Shown here: positions 1 through 8,368 of the stretch, one piece after another
Layout of the letters: each line of letters starts with the position of its first letter
Position numbering within the stretch: the stretch's first letter is position 1
NCBI RefSeq assembly: GCF_051486985.1
Contig: NZ_JAHVDV010000017.1
Span: 1 to 64,000 of the forward strand
DNA length: 64,000 bases
Direction: 5' to 3'
Source: CBFFRJ01 sp051486985
GTDB lineage: Bacteria; Pseudomonadota; Gammaproteobacteria; Enterobacterales; Enterobacteriaceae
Program-made: the position numbers and the translations under genes
The notes under the pieces: model-generated
The model's database searches: none
Told to the model about the DNA's origin: nothing
Seen by the model: the letters and a program-made list of their open reading frames with translations, nothing else

Positions 1-284
1 GTCAGGTCACGAACACGCTGCAGGTTGTTGTTGATTTCGGACAGCGCGCCTTCAGCGGTCTGCGCCAGGGAGATACCATCGTTAGCGTTACGTGCAGCAA
101 CGGTCAGACCATTAATGTTAGACGTAAAGCGGTTAGCGATAGCCTGACCCGCTGCGTCGTCTTTTGCACTGTTGATACGAAGGCCGGAAGACAGGCGTTC
201 AATCGAAGTACCCAGAGAAGACTGCGATTTTGACAGATTGTTCTGAGTCGTCAGCGACAGGGTGTTAGTATTAATAACAGCCAT
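1..284 (-). CDS. fliC: Flagellin FliC, N-terminal part (runs off the window)
   Basis: The minus-strand frame starts at 284 with [17 protein letters not shown] and continues through the conserved flagellin N-terminal segment ([20 protein letters not shown]), so this is the D0/D1 end of the filament subunit. About 94 codons are visible; the rest lies beyond position 1. The start follows an AAAGGAATTCC ribosome-binding region. It diverges from fliD and has its own sigma-28 promoter at 353-379. The antigenic type cannot be judged because the variable middle is missing. Confidence 0.97.
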   Translation of the reverse strand, partial: MAVINTNTLSLTTQNNLSKSQSSLGTSIERLSSGLRINSAKDDAAGQAIANRFTSNINGLTVAARNANDGISLAQTAEGALSEINNNLQRVRDL

Positions 285-352
285 GATGGAATTCCTTTAA
301 AAAGTTATCATATTCAGGCATCTGCCTACGGCTTTCTTACCGTTGTTACTCA

Positions 353-379
353 TTATCGACAATCTTAAGATAACCTTTA
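353..379 (-). promoter_or_regulatory. Sigma-28 (FliA) promoter of fliC
   Basis: On the minus strand the sequence reads TAAA, 15 bases, GTCGATAA, close to the class 3 flagellar consensus TAAA-N15-GCCGATAA. It lies about 70 bases upstream of the fliC start. Confidence 0.85.
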
Positions 380-460
380 GAAAAAAATTCTTTTTTTTAA
401 AAGCACAAACTGCCCCGTATTCTCGTGCTTTATTTGCCCATTGTTTTTTAAAAAAGGCTC

Positions 461-487
461 TAATCTTTTCTCATTCGCTGCCGATAA
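461..487 (+). promoter_or_regulatory. Sigma-28 (FliA) promoter of fliDST
   Basis: Plus strand TAAT, 15 bases, then a perfect GCCGATAA -10 element, about 40 bases upstream of the fliD start at 526. Together with the fliC promoter it explains the 241-base gap between the two divergent genes. Confidence 0.85.
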
Positions 488-525
488 TCCATCCAGTGAT
501 TGTCTCAGATGAAAGGATGTTATTT

Positions 526-1938
526 ATGGCAACAATTAGTTCGCTCGGCGCTGGCACCAGCATGAGTTCAAGCCTCAGCTCCTTATATGATAACCTGGAG
601 ACTTCTGAACAGACGAGACTGACGCCTATTACCAAGCAGCAGACCTCCTATAAAGCAAAGCTGACTGCCTGGGGTGTTGTTCAGACCTCTTTGAATAAGC
701 TGCAGACGGCTTCTGACGCGCTGAAGAATACTTCCGCTATTGCGTCCGCGAAAGTGACCAGCACCAACACCGCCTTTACCGCCACGCTGGCGAACAGTGC
801 AACGGCAGGAACCTATTCCGTAGAGGTTTCAGCGCTGGCTTCCGCGCAGTCTTTACTCAGCCCGAAAGTGACCAGTAAAGATACCGATCTGGGCGACAGC
901 AATCTGTCATCGCACACGATTACCATCAAGCAGCCTGGGCAGAAAGATCCATTTACGGTGTCACTGGCCAGCGATAAAACCAGCCTTGCCGATATTCGTG
1001 ATGCGATCAACGCCAAACAGGGCAGCGTGACCGCCAGTATCATCAAAGCCGATGATAACAGCTATTACCTTTCACTGACTTCCAAAGAGAGTGGCACCGC
1101 GAATGCGATGACCATTACTACGGATGACCCCTCTCTGGAACAGTACATCAGTTACGATGCCACGGGTGCCGGTCCGAGTAGCATGGCCCAACAGGTGCCT
1201 GCTGCCGATGCGAAACTGAAAGTTAACGGCATCGACATCACCCGTAGCAGTAATACCATTACGGATGCGCCAGAAGGCGTTACGCTGACGCTGACCAAGA
1301 CCAACGTCGGTACCCCGGAAACCTTGACGGTCGCAAAAGACAATACCGCAATGACCAAGGCCATCCAGGACTTCGTGGATGCCTATAACTCGCTGCAAAC
1401 GACGATCGGCAATCAGACCAAATATACGGCTGTTGAGCAGGGTACGACCAGCCAGAACAGCTCCAACGGTGACCTGCTCGGTGATGGCACGTTGCGTAAT
1501 ATTCAGACGCGCGTGCGCTCCATGCTGTCGACCAACCAGAGCGGCGGCTCGCTGACTGCGTTGTCTCAGTTGGGGATAACCCAGGACGTCAACGGCAAGC
1601 TGACCGTCGACAGTACGAAGCTTGAAAAAGCACTGAACGAAAAATCTGCTGACGTGATTACCTTCCTGTCAGGCGATGGTTCGAAAACCGGTTTTGCTAC
1701 CCAGACCAGTGCGTTACTGAAAGACATCCTGGGCACGGATGGTTCCTTACAGAACGCCACAAACGGGATTAACAAGACCCTGAAAAAGCTGGGCGAAGAT
1801 TACGACCGGGTCAACACGCAGATCACCGCGACGATGGCACGTTACAAAGCACAGTTTACGTCGTTAAGTTCGTTGATCTCTTCGCTTGACTCGACCGCAA
1901 GCTATTTGACACAACAGTTTAATGCACTGAGTTCTTAA
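526..1938 (+). CDS. fliD: Flagellar filament cap protein FliD (HAP2)
   Basis: 470 residues. FliD forms the pentameric cap at the filament tip and inserts exported flagellin. The start MATISSLGAGTSMSSSL is the typical FliD N-terminus and is preceded by GAAAGGA at a good distance; an open frame extends upstream but covers the promoter, so the upstream ATGs are rejected. The C-terminus (long alpha-helical segment ending SYLTQQFNALSS) is also typical. First gene of fliDST, 20 bases before fliS. Confidence 0.97.
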   Translation: MATISSLGAGTSMSSSLSSLYDNLETSEQTRLTPITKQQTSYKAKLTAWGVVQTSLNKLQTASDALKNTSAIASAKVTSTNTAFTATLANSATAGTYSVEVSALASAQSLLSPKVTSKDTDLGDSNLSSHTITIKQPGQKDPFTVSLASDKTSLADIRDAINAKQGSVTASIIKADDNSYYLSLTSKESGTANAMTITTDDPSLEQYISYDATGAGPSSMAQQVPAADAKLKVNGIDITRSSNTITDAPEGVTLTLTKTNVGTPETLTVAKDNTAMTKAIQDFVDAYNSLQTTIGNQTKYTAVEQGTTSQNSSNGDLLGDGTLRNIQTRVRSMLSTNQSGGSLTALSQLGITQDVNGKLTVDSTKLEKALNEKSADVITFLSGDGSKTGFATQTSALLKDILGTDGSLQNATNGINKTLKKLGEDYDRVNTQITATMARYKAQFTSLSSLISSLDSTASYLTQQFNALSS

Positions 1939-1958
1939 GTTACTGATTGAGGTTTGAC

Positions 1959-2369
1959 ATGTATACGAAATCGGGGATCCAGGCCTATGCATCGGTCGGC
2001 ATCGAAAGTGCCGTCCTCAGCGCCAGCCCACATCAACTTGTGGTTCTCCTTTTTGATGGCGCATTAAGCGCGATGAAAAAAGCAGCCATCTTGATTGAGC
2101 TGGGAGACATTCCCGGTAAAGGCAAGGCGCTGTCACATGCCATCAACATCATCAGCAATGGTTTGCGCGCGGGCCTTAACCACGAAGCCAGTGGTGAGCT
2201 CGCGGCGAACCTTGATAGTCTTTATGACTACATGACACGGCGTCTTTTACAGGCCAATTTGCACAATGACCTCACCGCCATTGAAGAAGTCGCAGCGTTG
2301 CTTACCAACATTGCGGACGCCTGGAAAGAGATTGGTCCACATAATCCAAATGCGCGGGACACATACTAA
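1959..2369 (+). CDS. fliS: Flagellin export chaperone FliS
   Basis: 136 residues, the usual length. It binds the flagellin C-terminus in the cytoplasm and keeps it from polymerising before export. The start MYTKSGIQAYASVGIES is the expected one; the frame extends four codons upstream (MRFD) without support. Its stop overlaps the fliT start by one base (TAATG), indicating translational coupling in fliDST. Confidence 0.97.
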   Translation: MYTKSGIQAYASVGIESAVLSASPHQLVVLLFDGALSAMKKAAILIELGDIPGKGKALSHAINIISNGLRAGLNHEASGELAANLDSLYDYMTRRLLQANLHNDLTAIEEVAALLTNIADAWKEIGPHNPNARDTY

Positions 2370-2728
2370 TGGAAGCAAATTTCGGGTTGCTCCACCACTA
2401 TCAACAACTGCTTATGACCAGTTGTTCAATGCTCAACCTGGCGAGAGAGGCTCGCTGGGATGACCTGATTCAACATGAACTGGCTTATGTAACAGCAGTA
2501 GAAAAGCTCACACAATTTCAGGGTGCAAGTGATGTTGCACCCCATGTGCAGGCACAAATTCGCCCTCTTCTGAAGCAGATCCTTGAGAATGAAGTGGAGC
2601 TGAAGACGCTATTGCACCAGCGCATGGAAGAATTACGGAATCTGGTTGGACAAACATCCCGACAACATAACCTGAATTCAGCATATGGACGTCTCTCTGG
2701 CAATATCTTGTTCCCGAGCGAGCTCTAA
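2369..2728 (+). CDS. fliT: FliD export chaperone and FlhDC regulator FliT
   Basis: 119 residues, all-helical and rich in Leu and Glu, as expected. In the family FliT escorts FliD to the export apparatus and, when free, binds FlhC to damp flagellar class 2 expression. The start codon overlaps the fliS stop. Last gene of the operon, followed by a hairpin at 2741-2775. Confidence 0.95.
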   Translation: MEANFGLLHHYQQLLMTSCSMLNLAREARWDDLIQHELAYVTAVEKLTQFQGASDVAPHVQAQIRPLLKQILENEVELKTLLHQRMEELRNLVGQTSRQHNLNSAYGRLSGNILFPSEL

Positions 2729-2740
2729 TCTCGCTTCGAT

Positions 2741-2780
2741 GATGCGGGTGAATTTTTAAAAGTTTCACCCGCGTCATTTC
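2741..2780. terminator. Stem-loop after fliT
   Basis: A 12-bp inverted repeat (2741-2752 with 2764-2775, core GCGGGTGAA/TTCACCCGC) with an 11-base loop directly follows fliT. Only a short T stretch follows, so termination strength is uncertain. Confidence 0.65.
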
Positions 2781-2827
2781 TCCCGTTTCAACCATACTTC
2801 GTGTGTCCTCAATCAGGAGCACGGAAG

Positions 2828-4312
2828 ATGAAAAATCCCACTCTTTTACAAGCGTTTCACTGGTATTACCCCGACGGCGGAAAACTCTGGCCGGAAATCC
2901 TTGATCGTGCCCCAGGCCTGAACGACATCGGTATTAATATGGTGTGGCTACCTCCCGCCTCTAAAGGTGCCAGCGGCGGCTATTCGGTGGGCTATGACAG
3001 TTACGATCTCTTCGATCTGGGTGAGTTTGATCAGAAAGGCACCATCGCGACCAAATATGGGGATAAAGATCAGCTTCTGCAGGCGATTAAGGCGCTGCAC
3101 GATAATGGGATTGCTGTCCTGATGGATGTGGTGGTGAACCATAAAATGGGCGCCGATGAAAAGGAGGCGATTCGGGTAAAGCGGGTCAATGAGCAGGACC
3201 GCACGCAGATTAGTGATGAGATCATCGCCTGTGAGGGGTGGACCCGATACACCTTCCCTGGCCGTAAGGGGCAATATTCACGGTTTATCTGGGATTTTAA
3301 ATGCTTCAGCGGCATCGATCATATCGAAAATCCTGATGAAGACGGCGTGTTTAAAATCGTCAACGACTACAGTGTGGATGGCTGGAACGATCAGGTTGAT
3401 GATGAAATGGGGAATTTTGATTATCTGATGGGCGAGAATATTGATTTTCGTAATCGCGCCGTCTCAGAGGAGATTAAATACTGGGCGCGATGGATGCTGG
3501 AGCAAACCCACTGCGATGGGTTTCGACTCGATGCCGTAAAGCATATACCCGCCTGGTTTTATAAAGAGTGGATTGACCACGTCCAGGAGGTGGCACCAAA
3601 ACCGCTGTTTATCGTCGCGGAATACTGGTCGCATGAGGTGGAGAAATTGCAGCACTATATCGGACAGGTCGATGGGAATACGATGCTGTTTGATGCCCCC
3701 TTACACCTGAAATTTCATGAAGCCTCCCTGTTAGGGCGCGAGTATGACATGCGCCAGATTTTCACCGGTACGCTGGTCGAGGCCGATCCTTTTCATGCTG
3801 TCACTCTCGTTGCCAACCACGACACCCAACCGCTGCAGGCTCTTGAAGCGCCTGTGGAGGCCTGGTTCAAACCGTTGGCTTACGCACTCATTTTACTGCG
3901 TGAAAACGGTGTGCCGTCGGTGTTTTACCCGGACCTGTTCGGCGCAAGCTATGAGGACACGGGAGGCGATGGCAAGACTCACCACGTCGATATGCCAATT
4001 GTTGATAAGCTTTACGAACTCATCCAGGCGCGGCAACGCTTCGCCCACGGAGTCCAGACTTTGTGGTTTGATCATCCTAACTGCATCGCTTTTTGCCGCA
4101 GTGGTACCGAGGAGTCGCCAGGCTGCGTAGTGGTAATGTCCAACGGCGACGAGGGGCAGAAGACGCTCGTATTGGGTGATAACTACGGCAATAAAACCTG
4201 GCGGGATTTTTTGGGGAATCGGGACGAGACGGTGACCACAAATGCACAGGGGGAAGGCGTGTTTACTTGCCAGGGCGGCAGCGTAAGCGTGTGGGTGATT
4301 GACGAAGAGTAG
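2828..4312 (+). CDS. amyA: Cytoplasmic alpha-amylase AmyA
   Basis: 494 residues. A GH13 alpha-amylase that cleaves internal alpha-1,4 bonds of maltodextrins and glycogen-like substrates. The GH13 regions are visible: DVVVNHK (region I), [10 protein letters not shown] with the nucleophile Asp (II), FIVAEYW with the acid/base Glu (III) and LVANHDTQP (IV). No signal peptide, consistent with the cytoplasmic enzyme. The start [19 protein letters not shown] follows CAGGAGCACGGAAG; the earlier ATG at 2801 adds nine unsupported codons. Confidence 0.97.
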   Translation: MKNPTLLQAFHWYYPDGGKLWPEILDRAPGLNDIGINMVWLPPASKGASGGYSVGYDSYDLFDLGEFDQKGTIATKYGDKDQLLQAIKALHDNGIAVLMDVVVNHKMGADEKEAIRVKRVNEQDRTQISDEIIACEGWTRYTFPGRKGQYSRFIWDFKCFSGIDHIENPDEDGVFKIVNDYSVDGWNDQVDDEMGNFDYLMGENIDFRNRAVSEEIKYWARWMLEQTHCDGFRLDAVKHIPAWFYKEWIDHVQEVAPKPLFIVAEYWSHEVEKLQHYIGQVDGNTMLFDAPLHLKFHEASLLGREYDMRQIFTGTLVEADPFHAVTLVANHDTQPLQALEAPVEAWFKPLAYALILLRENGVPSVFYPDLFGASYEDTGGDGKTHHVDMPIVDKLYELIQARQRFAHGVQTLWFDHPNCIAFCRSGTEESPGCVVVMSNGDEGQKTLVLGDNYGNKTWRDFLGNRDETVTTNAQGEGVFTCQGGSVSVWVIDEE

Positions 4313-4318
4313 CGATTT

Positions 4319-4349
4319 AACGCTGAGTGAACAGCTTCACTCAGCGTTT
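4319..4349. terminator. Bidirectional terminator between amyA and yedD
   Basis: A perfect 13-bp inverted repeat (AACGCTGAGTGAA, 4-base loop, TTCACTCAGCGTT) lies between two convergent genes. T residues follow on the plus strand and A residues precede it, so it can serve both directions. Confidence 0.8.
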
Positions 4350-4363
4350 ACCATCAAGCTGAA

Positions 4364-4777
4364 TCAGGGTTTCAACCCTACCGCTTTTTTCTTTGTCAGT
4401 GCATCAGCACATTCAGGGGTAGGTTTTTCAACACGCTTTAATGTCATCCCGTCATAATCGAGGCGATCGCCCGACCGCGTGATGCGATAGCTATCAAGCT
4501 GTTGAGTAATATTATCAAGCACCCCACCGCGTACGGAAAGCCTCCCCGGGACAGCGATAACGCGTTGCCACTGCCGGCAATCCAGTGTATCCCCTTCCGG
4601 GGTAATAATCAGGCTGGCAATCGCATCCGGGCTGACCAGTTCGCTTTGCGGCCCGTCAGATTGCCAGTTTCCTGCCAACCCGGCGGGTGCCGGATGTTTA
4701 ACCACTTCATCATAATGTTCAATCTGAGCGCATCCGCTCAACACCAGTAATGCGCCAATAACCCAACGTTTTTTCAT
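4364..4777 (-). CDS. yedD: Lipoprotein YedD
   Basis: 137 residues with a lipoprotein signal peptide (MKKRWVIGALLVLSGC, lipobox LSGC, lipidated Cys at 16), so it is expected to be anchored in the envelope. It matches recalled E. coli YedD in the core (GLAGNWQSDGPQ, EGDTLDCRQWQRVIAVPG, YDGMTLKRVE). Function is unknown. The start could also be the ATG one codon upstream (4780). Convergent with amyA. Confidence 0.92.
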   Translation of the reverse strand: MKKRWVIGALLVLSGCAQIEHYDEVVKHPAPAGLAGNWQSDGPQSELVSPDAIASLIITPEGDTLDCRQWQRVIAVPGRLSVRGGVLDNITQQLDSYRITRSGDRLDYDGMTLKRVEKPTPECADALTKKKAVGLKP

Positions 4778-4979
4778 CATTTTTCCTGTCTCCAGAACCA
4801 CAAAGAGTGTGGCATCAAATACTGGCTGTCACCAGTCTTTCGTAAGCCCCTCTTCCACTCTTCGCAGTGATTCTTTGATGTATACCGGGGTTAAACGCAA
4901 AGGGTACGTGTATTATCCCACCCCTCACGCGGTCTATAGACTGCATAAATAGATCCTTCTGAGTTCAGAGGCTAACGTT

Positions 4980-6185
4980 ATGACCTGGCAACATATTAAG
5001 CAGACCTTTTTGGTCAAATTCTGGTCCCCTTTTCCTGCGGTGATAGCCGCCGGTATCTTGTCAACCTACTACTTCGGCATCACCGGAACCTTCTGGGCAG
5101 TAACCGGCGAATTCACCCGGTGGGGTGGTCAGCTGCTGCAACTGGCCGGCGTCCACACCGAGGAGTGGGGATATTTCAAACTCATCCATCTTGAAGGCAC
5201 CCCGCTCACCCGTATCGACGGCATGATGATCATCGGCATGTTCGGAGGGTGCTTTGCCGCCGCATTGTGGGCTAACAACGTGAAGCTGCGCTTTCCTCAC
5301 AGCCGCAAGCGTGTTGCTCAGGCCATTGCCGGCGGTATTATCGCCGGATTTGGTGCGCGACTGGCGATGGGTTGTAACCTGGCGGCATTCTTTACGGGCA
5401 TTCCACAGTTCTCACTTCACGCCTGGTTTTTTGCCATAGCCACCGCGATCGGCTCCTGGTTTGGTGCCCGTTTCACCTTACTGCCTTTCTTTCGCATTCC
5501 GGTGAAAATGCAGAAAGTCTCGGCGGCGTCACCGCTGACGCAGAATGCTGATCAGGCCCGCCGCCGCTTCCGGTTAGGGATGCTGATATTTGCGGGCATG
5601 CTGGGCTGGGCGCTGCTCACAGCGATGAACCAACCCAAACTGGGACTCGCTATGCTGTTTGGTGTGGGCTTTGGTCTGCTCATTGAGCGGGCGCAGATTT
5701 GCTTTACCTCTGCCTTTCGCGACATGTGGGTAACAGGACGCACGGTAATGGCAAAAGCCATTATCTTTGGCATGGCGGCAAGCGCCATCGGGATCTTCAG
5801 CTATATCCAGCTTGGCGTAGAGGCCAGGATCATGTGGGCTGGCCCGAACGCAGTACTGGGGGGATTACTCTTCGGCTTCGGAATTGTGCTGGCAGGTGGT
5901 TGTGAAACCGGCTGGATGTACCGTGCGGTAGAAGGTCAGGTCCATTTCTGGTGGGTCGGCCTTGGCAACGTCATAGGGTCGACCCTCCTGGCCTACTACT
6001 GGGACGGGCTCTCGCCGGTACTGGCTACCAACTGGGATAAAATCAATCTGCTCAAGACCTTTGGCCCTTCTGGCGGCCTGCTGATGACTTACGTGATGCT
6101 GGCCATCGCGCTGCTGCTGGTGATGGGCTGGGAGAGACATTTCTTTCGTCGTGCAACACCCGTTGCCGTTAAGGAGACAGCATGA
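4980..6185 (+). CDS. yedE: Inner-membrane sulfur/selenium-type transporter YedE
   Basis: 401 residues, YeeE/YedE (TsuA-like) family, with about ten hydrophobic segments. The two conserved cysteine motifs are present (ARLAMGCNLAAFFTG and GGCETGWMYRA), as in proteins that conduct thiosulfate or related species. The exact substrate in this branch is unproven; the pairing with a TusA-like partner suggests sulfur or selenium handling. Overlaps yedF by 4 bases, so the two are co-translated. Confidence 0.93.
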   Translation: MTWQHIKQTFLVKFWSPFPAVIAAGILSTYYFGITGTFWAVTGEFTRWGGQLLQLAGVHTEEWGYFKLIHLEGTPLTRIDGMMIIGMFGGCFAAALWANNVKLRFPHSRKRVAQAIAGGIIAGFGARLAMGCNLAAFFTGIPQFSLHAWFFAIATAIGSWFGARFTLLPFFRIPVKMQKVSAASPLTQNADQARRRFRLGMLIFAGMLGWALLTAMNQPKLGLAMLFGVGFGLLIERAQICFTSAFRDMWVTGRTVMAKAIIFGMAASAIGIFSYIQLGVEARIMWAGPNAVLGGLLFGFGIVLAGGCETGWMYRAVEGQVHFWWVGLGNVIGSTLLAYYWDGLSPVLATNWDKINLLKTFGPSGGLLMTYVMLAIALLLVMGWERHFFRRATPVAVKETA

Positions 6186-6412
6186 GTATTGTACCTGATT
6201 ATCGTCTGGATATGACTGGCGAACCCTGCCCCTACCCGGCTGTTGCGACTCTCGAAGCCATGCCGCAGCTAAAAAAAGGGGAGATACTGGAAGTGGTAAG
6301 CGACTGCCCGCAGTCCATTAATAACATTCCGGTTGATGCCAGCAACCACGGTTACAAAGTGCTGGATATTCAGCAGGATGGACCGACAATCCGCTATCTG
6401 ATTCAACGTTAA
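6182..6412 (+). CDS. yedF: TusA-family sulfur carrier YedF
   Basis: 76 residues. A SirA/TusA-type alpha/beta sandwich with the GEPCPYPA motif near residue 14, whose cysteine can carry a persulfide. Overlaps the yedE stop (ATGA), an arrangement seen where the carrier works with the membrane protein. It is now the last chromosomal gene before the prophage. Confidence 0.95.
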   Translation: MSIVPDYRLDMTGEPCPYPAVATLEAMPQLKKGEILEVVSDCPQSINNIPVDASNHGYKVLDIQQDGPTIRYLIQR

Positions 6413-6442
6413 ATAAAAAAAAACGGCCCTGTTCAGGGCCGT
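6413..6442 (-). terminator. Stranded original terminator of fliE
   Basis: An 8-bp GC-rich stem (ACGGCCCT, loop GTTC, AGGGCCGT at 6423-6442) followed on the minus strand by a long T run (complement of 6413-6422). The U-run is on the minus-strand transcript, the direction of fliE, and only short T runs exist for yedF. It was presumably the fliE terminator before the prophage inserted; it may still stop yedF transcription weakly. Confidence 0.75.
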
Positions 6443-6461
6443 CTTCAGGAACACTCACACC

Positions 6462-6474
6462 TGCATGTTCATCA
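6462..6474. repeat. attL core, with the discarded original fliE end
   Basis: TGCATGTTCATCA, identical to 46723-46735. Read on the minus strand, the bases around it spell the last codons of a fliE gene (V M N M Q V stop, using GTG ATG AAC ATG CAG GTG TGA), which shows that this is the bacterial side of the original gene end. Confidence 0.85.
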
Positions 6475-6595
6475 TATGAAAGTGCAATTTTCATAAACAG
6501 TAAAATTCGCCCAAGAGCGCACTAAACATCATGCGTTTACCGTTATGAGAATTGAGTGGTTCCTTAAATCGCCATAAATCGGCAGATAAAAATGT

Positions 6596-6611
6596 CCCAC
6601 CCATGCCCCAT
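6596..6611. repeat. Left copy of a 16-bp terminal repeat, candidate integrase arm site
   Basis: CCCACCCATGCCCCAT, identical and in the same orientation as 46650-46665. Both copies lie inside the prophage close to the core sites (about 120 and 57 bases away), the position of arm-type sites in lambda-like integration. The role is an inference. Confidence 0.55.
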
Positions 6612-6998
6612 TCACATCACTGGGCAGTCGTCGAACTCTCCGGACCTCGCATCGTTGATGATATAGGTGATCACACCGAATACGGGAGACTCCACACCGT
6701 ATCCCTCAGAGTCCGGTAATTTCTCACGCTGTCCATTGTGCACATTTACCAGGTGCGGGACCGGATGCCTTCGGTATCGTTTAATTCTCAGCTCCCCATC
6801 GACACTGCAAATGAGCAGTGACCCGTCGCAGGGGGTGAGCGACGAGTCGATGACAAGCAAAGCGCCACTTATTATTCCTTCTCTGTAGCACGTCTCGCTG
6901 GCCCGCATGAAATAGGTTGCTGCTGGCTTTGTAATCAGCCGGTTGTCGAGAGAAATCCTTCCTTCTTCAAAATCTGCTGCCGGGCTGGGGAATCCCAT
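6612..6998 (-). CDS. UmuD'/HumD-like protein with altered active site
   Basis: 128 residues. It starts MGFPSPAADFEEGRISLDNRL, which lines up with UmuD just after its self-cleavage site, so the gene encodes a pre-processed UmuD'-like form as HumD of phage P1 does. The S24 fold is recognisable (LLVIDSS, VDGELRIKRY with the general-base Lys73). The serine motif GDSM of UmuD is replaced by ETCY, putting Cys37 where the catalytic Ser should be; the alignment also needs one gap just after it. Such proteins form mutagenic polymerase V with host UmuC; no umuC is here. A near-consensus SOS box lies 18 bases upstream. Confidence 0.85.
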   Translation of the reverse strand: MGFPSPAADFEEGRISLDNRLITKPAATYFMRASETCYREGIISGALLVIDSSLTPCDGSLLICSVDGELRIKRYRRHPVPHLVNVHNGQREKLPDSEGYGVESPVFGVITYIINDARSGEFDDCPVM

Positions 6999-7015
6999 AA
7001 ATCACCCCTCGTTAT

Positions 7016-7035
7016 TACTGTATATACATACAGTA
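7016..7035 (-). promoter_or_regulatory. LexA (SOS) box of the UmuD'-like gene
   Basis: TACTGTATATACATACAGTA fits CTG-N10-CAG with the full flanking TA...TA and nearly matches the consensus. Only 17 bases separate it from the ATG at 6998, so LexA bound here would block the promoter or its start site. The gene should therefore be induced by DNA damage, together with the prophage. Confidence 0.93.
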
Positions 7036-7121
7036 TCGACAAATCGGGGTGAATCACAAGGTTTATTTGCGGGGTGGTTTTTTGGAGCCTACGGATGCCG
7101 GCCCCATGTTGATATATGCTG

Positions 7122-8333
7122 TCAGTGTGGTGTATGTTTGCTTTCTAAATCTTTGATTAGCCCTTTTGCTCTCACATTATGATGGTCTATCAAGAGAATG
7201 GCATTTGCGTGCGCTTTAGCTGATTCGTAATCGCCAAGAGATTGCTTTATTTTGGATATTTCAAACAATGCCCTTACATGCTTTTCATCAATCTTGATGC
7301 ATTCAGCGTAATGGTTGAGAGCTTTTTCTGTATTGCCTATTCCTTGAGATATTTGCGCAATATGGAAGTGGGCATGAGCAAGTAGGGGGTTTAGAGATAT
7401 AGCTTTTTCTTGGTGTTGCAATGCCAGTGTTTTTTGCCCTGTCATTAGCAATGCTACGCCATATTTATGATGGCTAAGGGCGTGACTTGGTGCCATAGAC
7501 ACCGCGATCTTTAATTTCTCTATTGCCTCTTCTGGTTTTTTGTCAAGCATAAGAGTATGCCCATGAAAAAGAAATGCCCCATGTTCTTTTAATGTGCTGA
7601 CGCCAGACTCACATTCGATTTCAAAGTGGCCGCTTTGCTCGTACCTCTTGATGATATTTGTAAGGTTATAGTTTTGACCAAGGTATGTGGAAACCGCATG
7701 TGGAGCGTTTCTAACTGAAACAAGTTGTACGTTGCTCATCCCACGGATTAGGGATGCCTGAAATATATCATTCACATCATCATCGCCATACACATGTGTC
7801 ACCTGCAGCCCTGATGACGCAACAAGAGCCCGAATGTCTGCATACCAAAGATTTCTTGGCTTCCCCGCCAGGACTTTGCTTTTTGTCTCTCTACCATACA
7901 AGAGGAACTCCCCTCCAAATGATAGGCACCTGAAACGTATCTCTGGCATGCGAGGGGCGATTATGCTCCCATAGAGCATCGCCGCATAGGCGCCCATTGA
8001 TGGGCCAATAAGTACGACCTCCTTCGGAGCTATTTCCTTTATCATTGACATAAGATGGCTGGATGAGGATAAAACGTCACCTCCCATACCCGGAATTCCA
8101 TGAACATACCATCCATTGTTTTCATCGTTAATGAAGATTTTAACTCCGTCCATTCTGTTCATGATTTTCCAGAACATGAATGTGCCCTTGGGGATATATA
8201 CAGACGAAAAGATGATATACAGACGTTCTGAGTTGTCAGAGGGCACTACGCAACAGTATGGATTTTCGTTGTTTATAATAGACACTTGCCACCTAAGAGA
8301 TATTTTTGCCAGCAAATGTCGTTTATTTTGCAT
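7122..8333 (-). CDS. Cargo protein: Ser-Asp-His hydrolase-like domain plus TPR repeats
   Basis: 403 residues, not recognised as a named family. Residues about 35-230 look like an alpha/beta-hydrolase: nucleophile elbow LIGPSMGAY (Ser112), an acid candidate in VYGDDDVND (Asp184-189) and a histidine in RNAPHAVS (His212), in canonical order. Residues about 250-390 hold around four tetratricopeptide repeats (such as HFHIAQISQGIGNTEKALNHYAECIKI, split here as a helix pair). No signal peptide or membrane segment. It lies 35 bases after the tailspike on the same strand, the slot that carries O-antigen-modifying genes in Sf6-like phages. The ATG at 8333 has no clear ribosome-binding site, so a later start or coupling is possible. 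Base composition looks more AT-rich than the virion genes, suggesting a separate origin. Confidence 0.8.
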   Translation of the reverse strand: MQNKRHLLAKISLRWQVSIINNENPYCCVVPSDNSERLYIIFSSVYIPKGTFMFWKIMNRMDGVKIFINDENNGWYVHGIPGMGGDVLSSSSHLMSMIKEIAPKEVVLIGPSMGAYAAMLYGSIIAPRMPEIRFRCLSFGGEFLLYGRETKSKVLAGKPRNLWYADIRALVASSGLQVTHVYGDDDVNDIFQASLIRGMSNVQLVSVRNAPHAVSTYLGQNYNLTNIIKRYEQSGHFEIECESGVSTLKEHGAFLFHGHTLMLDKKPEEAIEKLKIAVSMAPSHALSHHKYGVALLMTGQKTLALQHQEKAISLNPLLAHAHFHIAQISQGIGNTEKALNHYAECIKIDEKHVRALFEISKIKQSLGDYESAKAHANAILLIDHHNVRAKGLIKDLESKHTPH

Positions 8334-8368
8334 TAAATATTAATTGCATGGCAATCCTTTGCCTTATT

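Noticed and set aside
8116..8343. 75-codon plus-strand frame opposite the esterase-TPR gene
   Set aside because: Reverse-strand shadow of the 403-codon gene, with no start signals.
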